DNA from: Gammaproteobacteria bacterium | GTDB taxonomy: Bacteria > Pseudomonadota > Gammaproteobacteria > Steroidobacterales > Steroidobacteraceae | NCBI GenBank assembly: GCA_028870355.1 | Contig: JAGWPU010000077.1 | Coordinates: 48,836 to 112,835, forward strand | Direction of reading: 5' to 3' | DNA length: 64,000 nucleotides | Notes under the pieces: generated by a model | Told to the model about the DNA's origin: nothing | Seen by the model: the letters and a program-made list of their open reading frames with translations, nothing else | The model's database searches: none | Shown here: positions 35,173 through 45,373 of the stretch, piece after piece | How the letters are laid out: each line of letters starts with the position of its first letter | How positions within the stretch are numbered: the first letter of the stretch is position 1 | Position numbers and translations under genes: made by a program

Positions 35173-35772
35173 ATGACGCGCGATTACAAGCCGCGGCGCG
35201 CGCCGCATCGGGGGTCCCGCAAGGCCGGACTCTCCGGGGGGAGCGGGCTCGCGATCGGTCTCGCGATCGGCCTCGCGGTCTCGGTCGGGGTTCACTGGCA
35301 CGATCGGCACGCGGCCCGGCGGGCCGCGGCGGTGCCTGCTGCCGTGCCCGCCGCGGCGAGCTCGATCGCCGTCACGAAGGCGGCGGCCACCCGAGCGCAC
35401 GCCGTCGCGTCGGCCGCGTCGGTGCCGCCCGCCAGCTCCTACGACTTCTACAAGATCCTGCCGAGCTTCGAGGTCGTCGTACCGAAGAACACCAAGGAAG
35501 CGAAGTCCGACGTCCGTCCGGCGCCCGAGACGCGGCCCGGTACCTACGTGATCCAGGCCGGTTCCTACAAGCATTTCGCGGATGCGGACCGGATCCGCGC
35601 GCAGCTCGCGCTGCAGGGGATCGAGTCCACGGTCCAGAAGGTCTCGGTGGACAAGGACACCTGGCACCGGATCCGGATTGGTCCGGTCTCGAACCTGCAG
35701 CAGCTCAATCACATCCGCGACGTGCTGCGGACCGCGCACATCCGCGCGCTGGTGATCCGCGTCGGCGGTTGA
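35173..35772 (+). CDS. SPOR-domain membrane protein (FtsN-like)
   Basis: Bitopic inner-membrane protein, 199 residues: a short basic cytoplasmic start (MTRDYKPRRAPHRGSRKAG), one membrane helix (GLAIGLAIGLAVSVGVHW, about residues 26-43), an Ala-rich linker, and a C-terminal SPOR domain (TYVIQAGSYKHFADADRIRAQLALQGIESTVQKV to the end). SPOR domains bind denuded glycan strands at the division site, and FtsN has this layout, so a role in septal peptidoglycan synthesis is likely. It sits 10 bp after argS, as ftsN-like genes do in other gammaproteobacteria. Confidence 0.88.
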   Translation: MTRDYKPRRAPHRGSRKAGLSGGSGLAIGLAIGLAVSVGVHWHDRHAARRAAAVPAAVPAAASSIAVTKAAATRAHAVASAASVPPASSYDFYKILPSFEVVVPKNTKEAKSDVRPAPETRPGTYVIQAGSYKHFADADRIRAQLALQGIESTVQKVSVDKDTWHRIRIGPVSNLQQLNHIRDVLRTAHIRALVIRVGG

Positions 35773-35787
35773 ACGCCGACGCCGGCC

Positions 35788-37149
35788 TCACTCGTCGCCG
35801 AGCTGGCGGAAATCGACGCCGAGCGCGCGCAACTTGCGATACAGGTGGGTACGCTCCATCCCGACGCGCTTCGCGAGCTGACCCACCTTGCCGCCGCAAA
35901 GCAGCAGCTGTTGCTGCAGGTAGGCACGCTCGAACTGCTCGCGGGCCTCGCGCAGCGGCAGCGCGAGCAGGTCCTGCTTGACCAGCGGCTCGTCCGCCGA
36001 ACGCTTGTCGGCAAGTTCCCGCTCCACCTCCTCGAGGCTGATCTCCTCGCCGCTGCCGAGGATCAGCACGCGCTTCACCAGATTCTTCAATTCGTCGACG
36101 TTGCCCGGCCACGGGTAATTGCGCAGTCGGTTTTGCGCGGCGACGCTGAACCGTCGTAGCGGCAGGTGCTCCTCATCGACGAGTCGGTCGACGTAGAAAC
36201 GCAGCAAGTCCGGAACGTCCTCCGCGTAATCGCGTAGCGGCGGCACGCGCAGCGTGATCACGCCGAGATGCGCGAGGAGGTCGCGACGGAACGGTTCGGC
36301 GCCGATGCGCTGATCGAAACCTTCCACCGCCGAGCCGATCCAGCGTACGTCGAGCGGCAGATCCGCGTGGCCGCCGACCCGGCGGTAGCTGCGCTGCTCG
36401 ATCGCGCCGAGCAGCAAGCGCTGCGCCTGTGGATTCAGATCCTCCAGGCCGGCGAGGTACAGCGTCCCGCCCGCGGCCCGCTCGAACGCTCCGGGCTCGC
36501 CACGGCCGTCGCTCTCGACGCCGAGCAGCGCGGGCGCGGGGTCGGCGCCGAGGCTCGCCGCGATCACGACGACGAACGCACGGTCCGCGCGCTCGCTCAG
36601 GCTGTGCAGGTAACGCGCGTGCGCCTCGCGGCCCGAGCCCGCCTCGCCGATGAACAGCACCGGGGAATCACGGGTCGCGGCCTGCTGGACGCGCTCGCGC
36701 AACAGCTGCGACGCGCGGCCCTTGCCGATCGGCACCGACAGCGTCACGGGTTGCGCGCGCATCGCGACCCGTCTGCGCCGACCCGCCTCGAGCGCACGCT
36801 CGACGGTGCGCAGGAGCTTGGTCAGCGAGAGCGGCTTCTCGACGAAGTCGAAGGCCCCGAGACGGGTCGCCTCGACCGCGGTCTCGACGGTTCCGTGGCC
36901 GGACATCATCACGACCGGACACTCGTCCCGGCGGGTCTCGGACCACTCGCGCAGCAGCGTGATCCCGTCCGAATCCGGCATCCAGATGTCGAGCAGCACG
37001 AGATCGTGAACGCGGCCCGTGCGGGCCGCGCGCGCTTCGGCTGCATTCGCGGCGACGTCGACCTCGTAACCCTCTTCGGTGAGGATTTCCTGCAGCAGCT
37101 CGCGGATATCCTCCTCGTCGTCCACCACCAAGATTCTCGACGCGGTCAT
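35788..37149 (-). CDS. ntrX: NtrX-type response regulator with degenerate AAA+ domain
   Basis: Receiver (residues 1-125; phospho-acceptor Asp54 in [10 protein letters not shown]), AAA+ region (about 138-370) and C-terminal Fis-type helix-turn-helix ([25 protein letters not shown]), 453 residues. The ATPase looks disabled: Walker A reads GEAGSGRE (Arg for Lys), the GAFTGA sigma-54 contact loop is absent (residues 208-222), and the Walker B block reads GGTLYLAGL where GGTLFLDEI is usual. It should still bind DNA and be phosphorylated but probably cannot drive sigma-54 polymerase. Its ATG overlaps the ntrY stop. Confidence 0.9.
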   Translation of the reverse strand: MTASRILVVDDEEDIRELLQEILTEEGYEVDVAANAAEARAARTGRVHDLVLLDIWMPDSDGITLLREWSETRRDECPVVMMSGHGTVETAVEATRLGAFDFVEKPLSLTKLLRTVERALEAGRRRRVAMRAQPVTLSVPIGKGRASQLLRERVQQAATRDSPVLFIGEAGSGREAHARYLHSLSERADRAFVVVIAASLGADPAPALLGVESDGRGEPGAFERAAGGTLYLAGLEDLNPQAQRLLLGAIEQRSYRRVGGHADLPLDVRWIGSAVEGFDQRIGAEPFRRDLLAHLGVITLRVPPLRDYAEDVPDLLRFYVDRLVDEEHLPLRRFSVAAQNRLRNYPWPGNVDELKNLVKRVLILGSGEEISLEEVERELADKRSADEPLVKQDLLALPLREAREQFERAYLQQQLLLCGGKVGQLAKRVGMERTHLYRKLRALGVDFRQLGDE

Positions 37150-39374
37150 ACGCGTTCTCTCCTCTTTTCCACCTTGCGCGGCTCGCGCGCACCGGCCATC
37201 CGGGCACTGTCGCCGAGCGGCAGCACGATTTTGACACGCGCACCGCCGGCCGACCGATTATCCGCCTCGATGCGCCCGCCGTGTTCCTCGACGATCTTCT
37301 TGACAATCGCCAGCCCGAGACCGGTCCCCTTCGGCTTGGTGGTCACGTACGGGTCGAAGACCGTTCCGATCGACTCGCGCGGGAACCCGGGGCCGTTGTC
37401 CGCGACCACCACCGAAGCGGTCGGCGTCCCGCCCTCCTCCGCCCGGTGCGTTTCGACGTCGATGCACGCGCCCTCACGGCCCTCGAGCGCCTCGAGCGAA
37501 TTGGTGACCAGATTGTTCAGGATCTGCCGGATCCGCATGCGGTCGGCCGAGATCTCCGGGAGCTGATCGTCCAGGTGCAGCCGCAGCTGCACGTCGTTCG
37601 CCTGCGCGCGATACAGGTCGACGACCTCGGTGACCAGCTGATTGAGGTCGAAGCGCGCGAAATGCAAGTCCGGCGCGCGCGCGTATTCGCTGAAGGCGTT
37701 GACCATCTGCTTCATCGCGTCGACCTGCGCGACGATCGTATGGGTTGCGCGCTCGAGCACCTGCGCATCCTGGGGGTTCATGCTGCCCAGGAACTTGCGC
37801 CGCATCCTTTCGGCCGACAGCTGGATCGGAGTCAGCGGGTTCTTGATCTCGTGCGCGAGCCGGCGGGCGACCTCGCCCCAGGCCGCATCCCGCTGCGCCT
37901 GCAGCAGCGTCGTGATGTCGTCGAAGACGAGCACCACGCCGGGCTCCGCGCCGAGGTCGTTCGGCAACGCGGTGCATGCGCACATCAACACCCGGCGGCC
38001 GCCCTCCGACGGCAGCTCGAGCTGTTCGCGCCAGTCCCGTTCCCGGGCCGCGAGCCGCTGCATCACGGGTCCCAGGAACTCGCGGAACAACGGGGCATCG
38101 CTGATCGACTCGTCGAACGGGCGGCCGACCGCGCCCTCCAGATCGACGCCGAGGATCGCGCTCGCGGCCTGGTTCGCGGTTCGCACGCGAAGGTCGGGTT
38201 CGAGCGCGATCACGCCGGTCGACAGGCGCGCGAGGATCACCGCGAGACTCGCCCGCTCGGCCTCGACCGCCTGCTGACTGCGGCTCGCCTCCAGGCGGGC
38301 ACGCGCGAGACGCTTGGTCATCTCGTTGAACGAGGTGACGAGGAACCCGAGCTCGTCGCGCGACGGCAACGGCAGTTGCGTGTCGAAATTCCCGCGGGCG
38401 ACCGCACGGGTGCCGGCGATCAGGTCCTGCACCGGCTGCACCAGGCGCTGGGCGGCGAAGAACGCGCCGTACACCGCGGCGATCAGCGACAACAGCACGA
38501 CGAAGGTGAGGATCAGGATGAACGTCGATTTCAGCGGACGGCGCAGCTGCACCAGGTTCGCGTACTGGGTATAGGAGCGCTGCACCGTGTCCGCGAGTTC
38601 GCTCAACTGCTGCGGCACCGGGTACAGCGCGATCAGCACACGCGACTCCGGGTCGCCGTTGGTGTCGATAGGCGCCGCGGCACGGATCACGTAGCCGCCG
38701 GTCGAGTCGGTGTCGAGGCTCGCGTAAGAGCCGCCGCGGCGCACCGCGAGCAGCATTTCGCGGGTCGCGGGCAGCGGCAGGGAGTCGAGCGGGCGATCCG
38801 AACTCGTCGCGATGATCCGCATCCTCGGGCCGACGACGGTGAATTCCATCGCGGTGCTCTCGCGGCGCGCCCGGTCGAGCGTCGAGATCAGGTCGAGATC
38901 GGACAGCCCCGCGAGCGAATGCGCGATCGCGGCGGTGCTGCGGCGGAAGTCGCGGACGCGCGAATCGAGTGCGGCCCGCGACAGGTTGCGGGTGTCCTTG
39001 AGTCCCTGACTCACTTCGAGCTCGAACCAGCTGTCGATGCCGCGGTTGAGGAACTGCAGCGCGAAGTAGAAGACCACCAGGATCGGACCGACCGCGAGCA
39101 CGCTGAAGACCGCGACCGTGCGGGCCTTGAGCCTCGATCCCGGCACGTGCCGACGGTATTCGCGCAGCAGGCCGAGCAGTTTCCCGATCAGCAGCACGCA
39201 CAGGGTCAGCAGACCCGCGATGTTGACCAGCAGGATCCACGGCAGCCACTGGTCGAATTTTTCCGAATTCTGCGCCGCCGCCGCGAGCATCAGCAGGGCG
39301 ACGATCCAGAGTGCGACGCCGATGCCGATCAGCGCGCTCGCACCGTATCGGCGGGCTACGGCTTTAGCGTCCAC
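37146..39374 (-). CDS. ntrY: NtrY-type membrane sensor histidine kinase
   Basis: 742 residues: two N-terminal membrane helices (about 13-35 and 44-66), a third near 90-110, a large extracytoplasmic loop, a helix near 290-310, HAMP ([24 protein letters not shown]), PAS (about 375-485), HisKA with phospho-acceptor His in [21 protein letters not shown], and HATPase ([37 protein letters not shown]). It phosphorylates NtrX. NtrY/NtrX pairs respond to nitrogen, redox or envelope signals in different bacteria; the signal here is unknown. It overlaps both ntrX (4 bp) and the DUF4390 gene (19 bp). Confidence 0.93.
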   Translation of the reverse strand: MDAKAVARRYGASALIGIGVALWIVALLMLAAAAQNSEKFDQWLPWILLVNIAGLLTLCVLLIGKLLGLLREYRRHVPGSRLKARTVAVFSVLAVGPILVVFYFALQFLNRGIDSWFELEVSQGLKDTRNLSRAALDSRVRDFRRSTAAIAHSLAGLSDLDLISTLDRARRESTAMEFTVVGPRMRIIATSSDRPLDSLPLPATREMLLAVRRGGSYASLDTDSTGGYVIRAAAPIDTNGDPESRVLIALYPVPQQLSELADTVQRSYTQYANLVQLRRPLKSTFILILTFVVLLSLIAAVYGAFFAAQRLVQPVQDLIAGTRAVARGNFDTQLPLPSRDELGFLVTSFNEMTKRLARARLEASRSQQAVEAERASLAVILARLSTGVIALEPDLRVRTANQAASAILGVDLEGAVGRPFDESISDAPLFREFLGPVMQRLAARERDWREQLELPSEGGRRVLMCACTALPNDLGAEPGVVLVFDDITTLLQAQRDAAWGEVARRLAHEIKNPLTPIQLSAERMRRKFLGSMNPQDAQVLERATHTIVAQVDAMKQMVNAFSEYARAPDLHFARFDLNQLVTEVVDLYRAQANDVQLRLHLDDQLPEISADRMRIRQILNNLVTNSLEALEGREGACIDVETHRAEEGGTPTASVVVADNGPGFPRESIGTVFDPYVTTKPKGTGLGLAIVKKIVEEHGGRIEADNRSAGGARVKIVLPLGDSARMAGAREPRKVEKRRERV

Positions 39375-39982
39375 GTGTACCAGTCGCTCTCGCGATGCCA
39401 GTCGTCGACCCAGAACATCAGCAGACGGAGCGTCAACGGCACGGTGCCGTAGTCGAGCGTCGCGCGCACGCTCGCCTCGTAGGTTCCCGGCATCGCGATC
39501 AAGGATCGGTCGAGCACCGGCAGATCCTGCACCGCGGACAGCTCCGCCAGCGCCGCGGCGACCGTCGGGAACGAGACCTGCTGGCCGCTGTTCAGGTTGC
39601 GCAGAATGTAGCGTGCACTGACCGCGTTGTACTGCAGCTGATAGCGCTGCGCGAGCTCGGCGACGGTCGCGTCCGGCAGGAATCGACGCACGCGCTTGAT
39701 CTCGAGGTCGACTTCCAGCGCGAGCGGCACCCCCGCCGCGAGACCGTGCTCGACCGCCGCATCGACCGGGAGCTTGAAGCGCGCGTCCAGGTGATAGACG
39801 CCGCCGCGCAGCTCGAGGCGCGCGGACTGGACCGCGAAGGAACCGGCGAGGCCGTCCGCGAACGCGAACGACGCGAGGAACAGCGCCACGATCAGGAATG
39901 CCGGCCGAGCGCGGGCGGCACCCGCCCCCAGCGGCGCCGGGGCGGCGTGCGATCGATCCGGGCGTGTCGGGCGCGAGTTCAT
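39356..39982 (-). CDS. DUF4390 domain protein
   Basis: Protein of 208 residues with an N-terminal signal or anchor ([16 protein letters not shown], about residues 29-44) and a beta-rich exported domain ([47 protein letters not shown] to [16 protein letters not shown]). This matches DUF4390, which regularly sits between rsmB and ntrY in beta- and gammaproteobacteria, as here. Function unknown; periplasmic or membrane-anchored. It overlaps rsmB by 4 bp and ntrY by 19 bp, so it is co-translated with both. Confidence 0.85.
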   Translation of the reverse strand: MNSRPTRPDRSHAAPAPLGAGAARARPAFLIVALFLASFAFADGLAGSFAVQSARLELRGGVYHLDARFKLPVDAAVEHGLAAGVPLALEVDLEIKRVRRFLPDATVAELAQRYQLQYNAVSARYILRNLNSGQQVSFPTVAAALAELSAVQDLPVLDRSLIAMPGTYEASVRATLDYGTVPLTLRLLMFWVDDWHRESDWYTWTLKP

Positions 39983-41304
39983 CGCTTGCTCACGGCAGCA
40001 TAATAGAACCCGTCCGCCCCTGCCTCACCGGGAAGGATCTGCACGCCGCTCGCGTCGCGGACGCCGAGGCCTGGCCAGCCGGGCCAGAGCGCCGGATCCA
40101 CGACCTCGCCGTCGGCGATCGAACCCAGGAAGTCGGCGAGGACCGCATGATTCTCGGCCTCCGCGAGGGTGCAGGTGGCGTAGATCAGTCGGCCACCGGG
40201 AGCGAGCAGCGGCCACAGCGCGCGCAGCAGACGCGCCTGCAGCAACGGCAATTTCGCCAGATCGGCCGCGGACTTGCGCAGCCGGATGTCCGGGTGTCGG
40301 CGAATCACGCCGAGGGCCGAGCACGGCGCGTCGAGCAGGATGCGATCGAAGGGTTCGCCGTCCCACCACGAGGCCGGCTCGGTCGCATCCGCGCAGACGA
40401 CCTGCGCCGCGAGCGTTCCGCGGCGCAGGTTCTCGCGGACCCGCTCGAGTCGCTGCGGGTCGACGTCAAGCGCGACGAGCCGTGCAAGCCGCGGTTCCCG
40501 CTCGGCGATCAGCGCGGTCTTGCCGCCCGGCGCCGCACACGCATCCAGGACACGCAGGCCCGGCCTCAGATCGAGTGCAAAGGCGACGCACTGCGCACCG
40601 AGATCCTGCACCGATGCGAGGCCGTCCGCGAAGCCCGGCAATCGGGACACGTCGCAGGGTGGGTCGATCGCGACGGCATAGGGCACGCGGGGTTCGCTGC
40701 GCCCGTCGAGACCCGCCTCGTGCAGCGAGTCGACGTAGCGCGTTGCCGTGGTCCGGCGCGCGTCGACCCGCAGCCACATCGGCGCCTGCGCATCGAGCGC
40801 CGCGAGGATCGATTCCCAGCGATCCGGCCAGTCGGCGCGCAACCGCGTCGCGAGCCAGCGGGGCGTCGCGTGGCGCTGCGCCGGATCGCGTGCGATCCGC
40901 GCGTCGATCGTCGCTCGTTCGCGAAGATACCGGCGCAGCACCGCATTCACGAATCCCGCCGACCGGGCGATGCCCCCCGCACGCGCCACCTCGACCGCGG
41001 CGTCCACGATCGCGTACTCGGGGCTTCGCCGATCCTCGAGTTCGTAGAACGCGACCGACAACAGCGCGCGAATCAGGGGATCGAGGCGCCGCGCCGGCCG
41101 ATCCCGCAAGGCGGCGAGCAGCGCCTCGTGGCGGAAGTATCCGCGGACCGCGCCGTAGGCGAGCGAGCGGATCGCCGGCGCAGCGCCCGGATCGGCGGCC
41201 GCGCACACCGCGTTCAGCGCCACGTCGAGGTTCGCGCCGCGCGCCACGACCCCGGCGACGGCGCGCGCGGCCGGCAAGCGCGCGGAGACGCCGGCGTTCA
41301 TCAT
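39979..41304 (-). CDS. rsmB: 16S rRNA (cytosine-967-C5) methyltransferase
   Basis: SAM-dependent rRNA m5C methyltransferase, 441 residues. The N-terminal NusB-like RNA-binding domain (about 1-135) precedes the Rossmann methyltransferase domain with [34 protein letters not shown], the [16 protein letters not shown] motif holding one conserved Cys, and the catalytic Cys in [14 protein letters not shown] 41304 overlaps the fmt stop (ATGA). It lies in the def-fmt-rsmB translation-quality operon common to many bacteria. Confidence 0.96.
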   Translation of the reverse strand: MMNAGVSARLPAARAVAGVVARGANLDVALNAVCAAADPGAAPAIRSLAYGAVRGYFRHEALLAALRDRPARRLDPLIRALLSVAFYELEDRRSPEYAIVDAAVEVARAGGIARSAGFVNAVLRRYLRERATIDARIARDPAQRHATPRWLATRLRADWPDRWESILAALDAQAPMWLRVDARRTTATRYVDSLHEAGLDGRSEPRVPYAVAIDPPCDVSRLPGFADGLASVQDLGAQCVAFALDLRPGLRVLDACAAPGGKTALIAEREPRLARLVALDVDPQRLERVRENLRRGTLAAQVVCADATEPASWWDGEPFDRILLDAPCSALGVIRRHPDIRLRKSAADLAKLPLLQARLLRALWPLLAPGGRLIYATCTLAEAENHAVLADFLGSIADGEVVDPALWPGWPGLGVRDASGVQILPGEAGADGFYYAAVSKR

Positions 41305-42257
41305 CCGCCGAATCGCTCGCCGACGAGCGCGCCGGCATTCGCGAACGCGCGCGCATCGACCGGGTTGCGATTCGGCCGCTGCAGACGCAGGATCCGCAAG
41401 ACGCCCTGACCGCAGGCGACGTCGATGCCCTGCGCCGACGCGGCCACGAGCGTGCCCGGATCGGCGTCCACGACCTGCGCGTCGGTGACCGGCGTTGCCT
41501 GCAGGATCCGTAATCGCTCGCCGCGCCACGCGGTCTCGGCGACCGGCCAGGGAATGAAGGCGCGCACGCGACGGTCGATGTCCGCGGCATCGGCACGCCA
41601 GTCGATCACCGCCTCGGATTTTTCGATCTTGGCGGCATGGGTCACCCCCACCGACGCCTGGGGCGTCGCGGTCGCGTTGCCTCGGGCAAGCGAATCCAGC
41701 GCTTCGCACAGCAAGTCCGCACCCGCGACCGAGAGCGCCTCGGCGAGCGACTGCGCGGTGTCGGTCGGTCCGATCCCGATCCGCCGGGTCGCCAAAACCG
41801 GGCCGGTGTCGAGGCCGGCGTCCATTCTCATGATCGACACGCCGGTCAGCAGGTCTCCGGCGAGGATCGCGCGCTGGATCGGCGCCGCTCCCCGCCAGCG
41901 CGGCAGGAGCGAGGCGTGCACGTTCAGGCAGCCGAGCGGCGGGATCGCGAGCGCCTCGGGCGGCAGGATCAGCCCGTACGCGACGACGACGAAGACGTCG
42001 ATCTCGAGGTGGCGCAACGCGTCGATCGCGCCGGCTGCGCGCAAGCTCAACGGCTGATGGACCGTGAGGCCAAGATCGAGCGCCCGTTGCTTCACCGCGC
42101 TCGGACGCAGCAGTCGGCCGCGGCCCGCGGGTCGGTCGGCCTGGGTGAACACGCCCCGGATCTCGTGCCCCGCCCGATGCAGCGAGTCCAGCGTCGGCAC
42201 CGCGAACGGGGGCGTCCCGGCGAACGCGACGCGCAGCCGGTTGCCTCGCGTGGCCAA
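41301..42257 (-). CDS. fmt: Methionyl-tRNA formyltransferase
   Basis: Formylates initiator Met-tRNA using 10-formyl-tetrahydrofolate. 318 residues, with the catalytic block CLNVHASLLPRWRGAAPIQRAI (Asn, His), MRMDAGLDTGPVL (Asp), and the C-terminal tRNA-binding OB-like domain from about residue 205. It is 5 bp downstream of def and overlaps rsmB by 4 bp. The product's formyl group is later removed by Def, encoded just before it. Confidence 0.97.
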   Translation of the reverse strand: MATRGNRLRVAFAGTPPFAVPTLDSLHRAGHEIRGVFTQADRPAGRGRLLRPSAVKQRALDLGLTVHQPLSLRAAGAIDALRHLEIDVFVVVAYGLILPPEALAIPPLGCLNVHASLLPRWRGAAPIQRAILAGDLLTGVSIMRMDAGLDTGPVLATRRIGIGPTDTAQSLAEALSVAGADLLCEALDSLARGNATATPQASVGVTHAAKIEKSEAVIDWRADAADIDRRVRAFIPWPVAETAWRGERLRILQATPVTDAQVVDADPGTLVAASAQGIDVACGQGVLRILRLQRPNRNPVDARAFANAGALVGERFGG

Positions 42258-42262
42258 GACGC

Positions 42263-42802
42263 TCAGGTCACGGTCGCGCGCGCGCGGCGCTCGCCGGGGT
42301 TCGCGCGCTGCCGGCGCTCCTTGTCGAGACGCCGACGGATCAACTGACGCTTCAGTTCCGACAGGTAATCGACGAACAGGCGACCCTCCAGATGATCCAT
42401 CTCATGCTGGATGCAGATCGCGCCGAGTCCCTCGGCGTCCATTTCGAACGGCGCGCCGTCCCGGCCGAGCGCCCGCACCCGGATCCGTTGCGCGCGCTCC
42501 ACGCTCGCATAGATCCCGGGCAAGGACAGGCAGCCCTCCTCGCAGGTCGCGGGCGCCTCGCGCAACACGATCTCGGGATTCACGAGGACCACCGGGCGAT
42601 CGTGCTCGGGACTCACGTCGCAGACCAGCAACCGCCGATGCACGTCGACCTGGGTGGCCGCGAGCCCGATACCGCGCGACGCGTACATGGTGTCGAGCAT
42701 GTCGTCCGCAAGACGACGGACCGCGGCGTCGACGGCGTCGATCGCAACCGCCTTGGTCCGAAGGCGCGGATCCGGGTATTCCAGAATCGCGAGCTTGGTC
42801 AT
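42263..42802 (-). CDS. def: Peptide deformylase
   Basis: Metalloenzyme that removes the N-formyl group from nascent proteins. 179 residues containing all three signature motifs: GIGLAATQVDVHRRLL, EEGCLSLPGIY (metal-binding Cys) and QHEMDHLEG (two metal-binding His and catalytic Glu). First gene of the def-fmt-rsmB-DUF4390-ntrY-ntrX minus-strand run; all six genes are within a few bases of each other. Divergent from the LysM gene. Confidence 0.97.
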   Translation of the reverse strand: MTKLAILEYPDPRLRTKAVAIDAVDAAVRRLADDMLDTMYASRGIGLAATQVDVHRRLLVCDVSPEHDRPVVLVNPEIVLREAPATCEEGCLSLPGIYASVERAQRIRVRALGRDGAPFEMDAEGLGAICIQHEMDHLEGRLFVDYLSELKRQLIRRRLDKERRQRANPGERRARATVT

Positions 42803-43009
42803 CGAAGTATTGAGAGCAACGTCGTGTTTTTAACCGGGAAATATTGCTACAGTTCGCGTATCGCTTAACTTAATGCGCGCCGACGGAGCCTCGCAGCAGT
42901 GCAGCTCAACGCCGAAAATCGAGCACCACGTCCCGGTTTTACGGCACCGGCTCACAGTATATCAGTCGGCTGAGCGCCGCGAATCCGGCGCACCAAGGGA
43001 GCAACGCGA
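42803..43009. promoter_or_regulatory. Divergent def / LysM promoter region
   Basis: A 207-bp gap, relatively AT-rich near the def start (42805-42875). A weak plus-strand pair is TTGCTA (42844-42849) and TAACTT (42866-42871) with a 16-base spacer. The LysM ribosome site GGGAG ends 8 bases before its ATG. I see no gene in the gap. Confidence 0.4.
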
Positions 43010-44140
43010 ATGCAGTCGCAGACGAACCGGCCCCTCTCGATTCGCCGCCGGTGGGTGGCCACGCTAATTCTCGGGATCGCGGTCGGCGCCGGCGCTGGCG
43101 TCCGCGCCTCGGCCTCGGGCGCGAATGGCGGTGTCGTGCTCGCAGCGAACGCGCCAAGCCACTACGTCGTGAAGCGCGGCGACACCCTCTGGGGCATCGC
43201 GAAGCTCTTCCTCCGCGATCCGTGGTACTGGCCCGAGATCTGGCACTCGAACCCGCAGATCCACAATCCCCACCGGATCTATCCGGGAGACACGCTCCGG
43301 CTCGTCTACGTCGCCGGCCAGCCGCAGCTCGTGCTGCAACGCGGCGGCTCGACGACCGAGCAGGGCGGGGTCGTGAAGCTCGAGCCCCAGGTACGCAGTT
43401 CACCGCTCGCCGCGGCGATCACCACGATCCCCTACGAAACCGTGCACGCGTTCATGACGAAGGCCGTGGTGCTCTCGCGACGCCAGATCCGCCAGGCGCC
43501 CTATGTCCTCGCGGCATTGAACGACCACGCGGCGTTCGCGCAGGGCAACACGATCTATGTGCGCCGCCTGCGCGGGCCGAACCACCCCGGCATGACGTTC
43601 GACCTGGTCCACGTCGGCACCGCGCTGCGCGATCCGGGCAGCGGCAAGATCCTCGGCTACAACGGGATCTACACGGGCTCGGCGCGGCTCACGCGGCTCG
43701 GTCACCCGGCGACGTTCGTGATGACGCGGTCGGCGCGCGAGACCGAGCCCGGTGACCGACTGATCCCGAGCCAGGGCGAAATGCCGCTGGATTTCGAACC
43801 GCGGGCGCCGAGCGAGCCGGTTGACGCGCGGATCCTCGCGGTCACCGACGGCGTCACGACGATCGGGCAATACGAGGTGGTCGTGATCGATCGCGGCGCG
43901 CGGGACGGACTCGCCCCGGGTGACGTGCTCGCGGTCTACAAGGAAGGGACGGTGGTGCACGACAACGTCAGCAAGGGCTACCTGCGCGGCGTCTCCACGT
44001 TCTTCGCACCGAAGGTGCACCTGCCGAACGAGCGCAGTGGCACGTTCATGGTGTTCAAGACCTTCCATCGGGTCAGCTACGGGCTGATCATGGAGGCGAC
44101 CAACATCATCCGCGTCGGGGATCGCGTCGAAAATCCCTAG
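43010..44140 (+). CDS. LysM peptidoglycan-binding domain protein
   Basis: Exported 376-residue protein: signal peptide (WVATLILGIAVGAGAGVRASASG), a LysM domain at about residues 50-100 (HYVVKRGDTLWGIAKLFLRDPWYWPEIWHSNPQIHNPHRIYPGDTLRL), and a long C-terminal region of family-specific beta-rich sequence. The same LysM protein stands between def and dprA in Pseudomonas. Probably a periplasmic cell-wall-binding factor; no catalytic motif is visible, so enzymatic activity is not claimed. Confidence 0.88.
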   Translation: MQSQTNRPLSIRRRWVATLILGIAVGAGAGVRASASGANGGVVLAANAPSHYVVKRGDTLWGIAKLFLRDPWYWPEIWHSNPQIHNPHRIYPGDTLRLVYVAGQPQLVLQRGGSTTEQGGVVKLEPQVRSSPLAAAITTIPYETVHAFMTKAVVLSRRQIRQAPYVLAALNDHAAFAQGNTIYVRRLRGPNHPGMTFDLVHVGTALRDPGSGKILGYNGIYTGSARLTRLGHPATFVMTRSARETEPGDRLIPSQGEMPLDFEPRAPSEPVDARILAVTDGVTTIGQYEVVVIDRGARDGLAPGDVLAVYKEGTVVHDNVSKGYLRGVSTFFAPKVHLPNERSGTFMVFKTFHRVSYGLIMEATNIIRVGDRVENP

Positions 44141-44220
44141 AACCGCGGAGATCGCGCCGCGTTCGGCGCGAATCTGCGCGTTCAGACGCCCTCGCGACCG
44201 CGACGCGAGCGAGCGCGATC

Positions 44221-44233
44221 GGCGATAATCGCC
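44221..44233 (+). promoter_or_regulatory. 13-bp palindrome containing the dprA -10 box
   Basis: GGCGAT-A-ATCGCC is a perfect palindrome holding GATAAT (44224-44229). Seven bases separate this -10-like box from the dprA ATG at 44237, so a transcript started here would have almost no leader. No ribosome site is visible before that ATG. Confidence 0.35.
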
Positions 44234-44236
44234 CCA

Positions 44237-45373
44237 ATGCCGATCAGCGACGATGGACTCGCGTGGGCGACGCTCGCGCGCGCACCGCAACTCACGGTGG
44301 CGCAGCTCGCGACCGCGCTGGAGACGCTCGGCGGACCGACCGGGATCCTCGGATCGTCGGATGCGATGCGCGCACGCGCCGGCCTCGGCCCGGCGACCCG
44401 CGAATTTCTCGTCTCGGCCGCGAGCCGGCCCACGGCGGCCGAGCGGCACTGGCTCGACGCGCCGAATCACGCGCTGCTCGGCGTCACCGACGCCCGGTTC
44501 CCCGATCGGCTGCGTGCGATCGGGGATGCGCCGATCGCGCTCTACGTCGACGGCGATGCGGCCGCGCTCGCCGCACCGCAACTCGCGATCGTCGGCAGCC
44601 GCAATCCGACCGCCCAGGGTCGAGACACGGCCTACGCGTTCGCCAAATATCTTGCCCAGCAGGGACTTACGATCACCAGCGGGCTCGCGATGGGCATCGA
44701 CACGGAAGCGCACCGCGGCGCGCTCGCCGGCGGCGGTGCGACCGTCGCCGTGCTCGGCTCGGGAATCGACGTGCCCTACCCGAGCGAGAACGCGATGCTC
44801 GCCGCATCGATCACGGCGCACGGCGCGGTGATCAGCGAATTTCCGCCCGGATCGCCGCCTCGGCGCGAGCATTTCCCGCAGCGCAATCGCCTGATCGCGG
44901 CGCTCTCGCTCGGGACCCTGGTCGTCGAGGCGGCGCGGCGCAGCGGCTCCCTGATCACCGCGCGTCTCGCGGGCGAATACGGCCGGGAGGTCTTCGCGAT
45001 CCCGGGCTCGATCCACAACCCGCTGACGCGCGGCTGCCATGCGCTCATTCGGCAGGGCGCGACCTTGACGGAGGGCGCCGACGACGTGCTGCGAGAGCTG
45101 CGATTCACCGCGAATTCAGGCATCGCGGCGGCCGCGCCGCCGGCCGACGGCCCCGGCGCGGCCGCCCCCTCGGGCATGGACAAGGATCACAAAATCCTGT
45201 TAGATGCGCTCGGCTTCGATCCGGCGGACGTCGATACCCTGGTCGCGAGAACCGGGTTCAAAGCCGAGGCCGTCTCCTCGATGATGCTGATTCTCGAGCT
45301 CGAAGGCCACGTTCAGGCTGCCCCCGGCGGCCGATATTCCCGTGTCGCCAGGAGCGGATGGAGTGAAAGATAA
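44237..45373 (+). CDS. dprA: DNA processing protein DprA (Smf)
   Basis: Loads RecA onto incoming single-stranded DNA during natural transformation. 378 residues: an N-terminal helical region, a Rossmann-like core (LAIVGSRNPTAQGRDTAYAFAKYLAQQGLTITSGLAMGIDTEAHRGAL, GSGIDVPYPSENAML, SLGTLVVEAARRSGSLITARLAGEYGREVFAIPGS) and a C-terminal winged-helix (from about residue 310). dprA also occurs in species not known to be competent, so competence is not proven. Likely leaderless mRNA. Its end overlaps smg by 11 bp. Confidence 0.95.
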   Translation: MPISDDGLAWATLARAPQLTVAQLATALETLGGPTGILGSSDAMRARAGLGPATREFLVSAASRPTAAERHWLDAPNHALLGVTDARFPDRLRAIGDAPIALYVDGDAAALAAPQLAIVGSRNPTAQGRDTAYAFAKYLAQQGLTITSGLAMGIDTEAHRGALAGGGATVAVLGSGIDVPYPSENAMLAASITAHGAVISEFPPGSPPRREHFPQRNRLIAALSLGTLVVEAARRSGSLITARLAGEYGREVFAIPGSIHNPLTRGCHALIRQGATLTEGADDVLRELRFTANSGIAAAAPPADGPGAAAPSGMDKDHKILLDALGFDPADVDTLVARTGFKAEAVSSMMLILELEGHVQAAPGGRYSRVARSGWSER

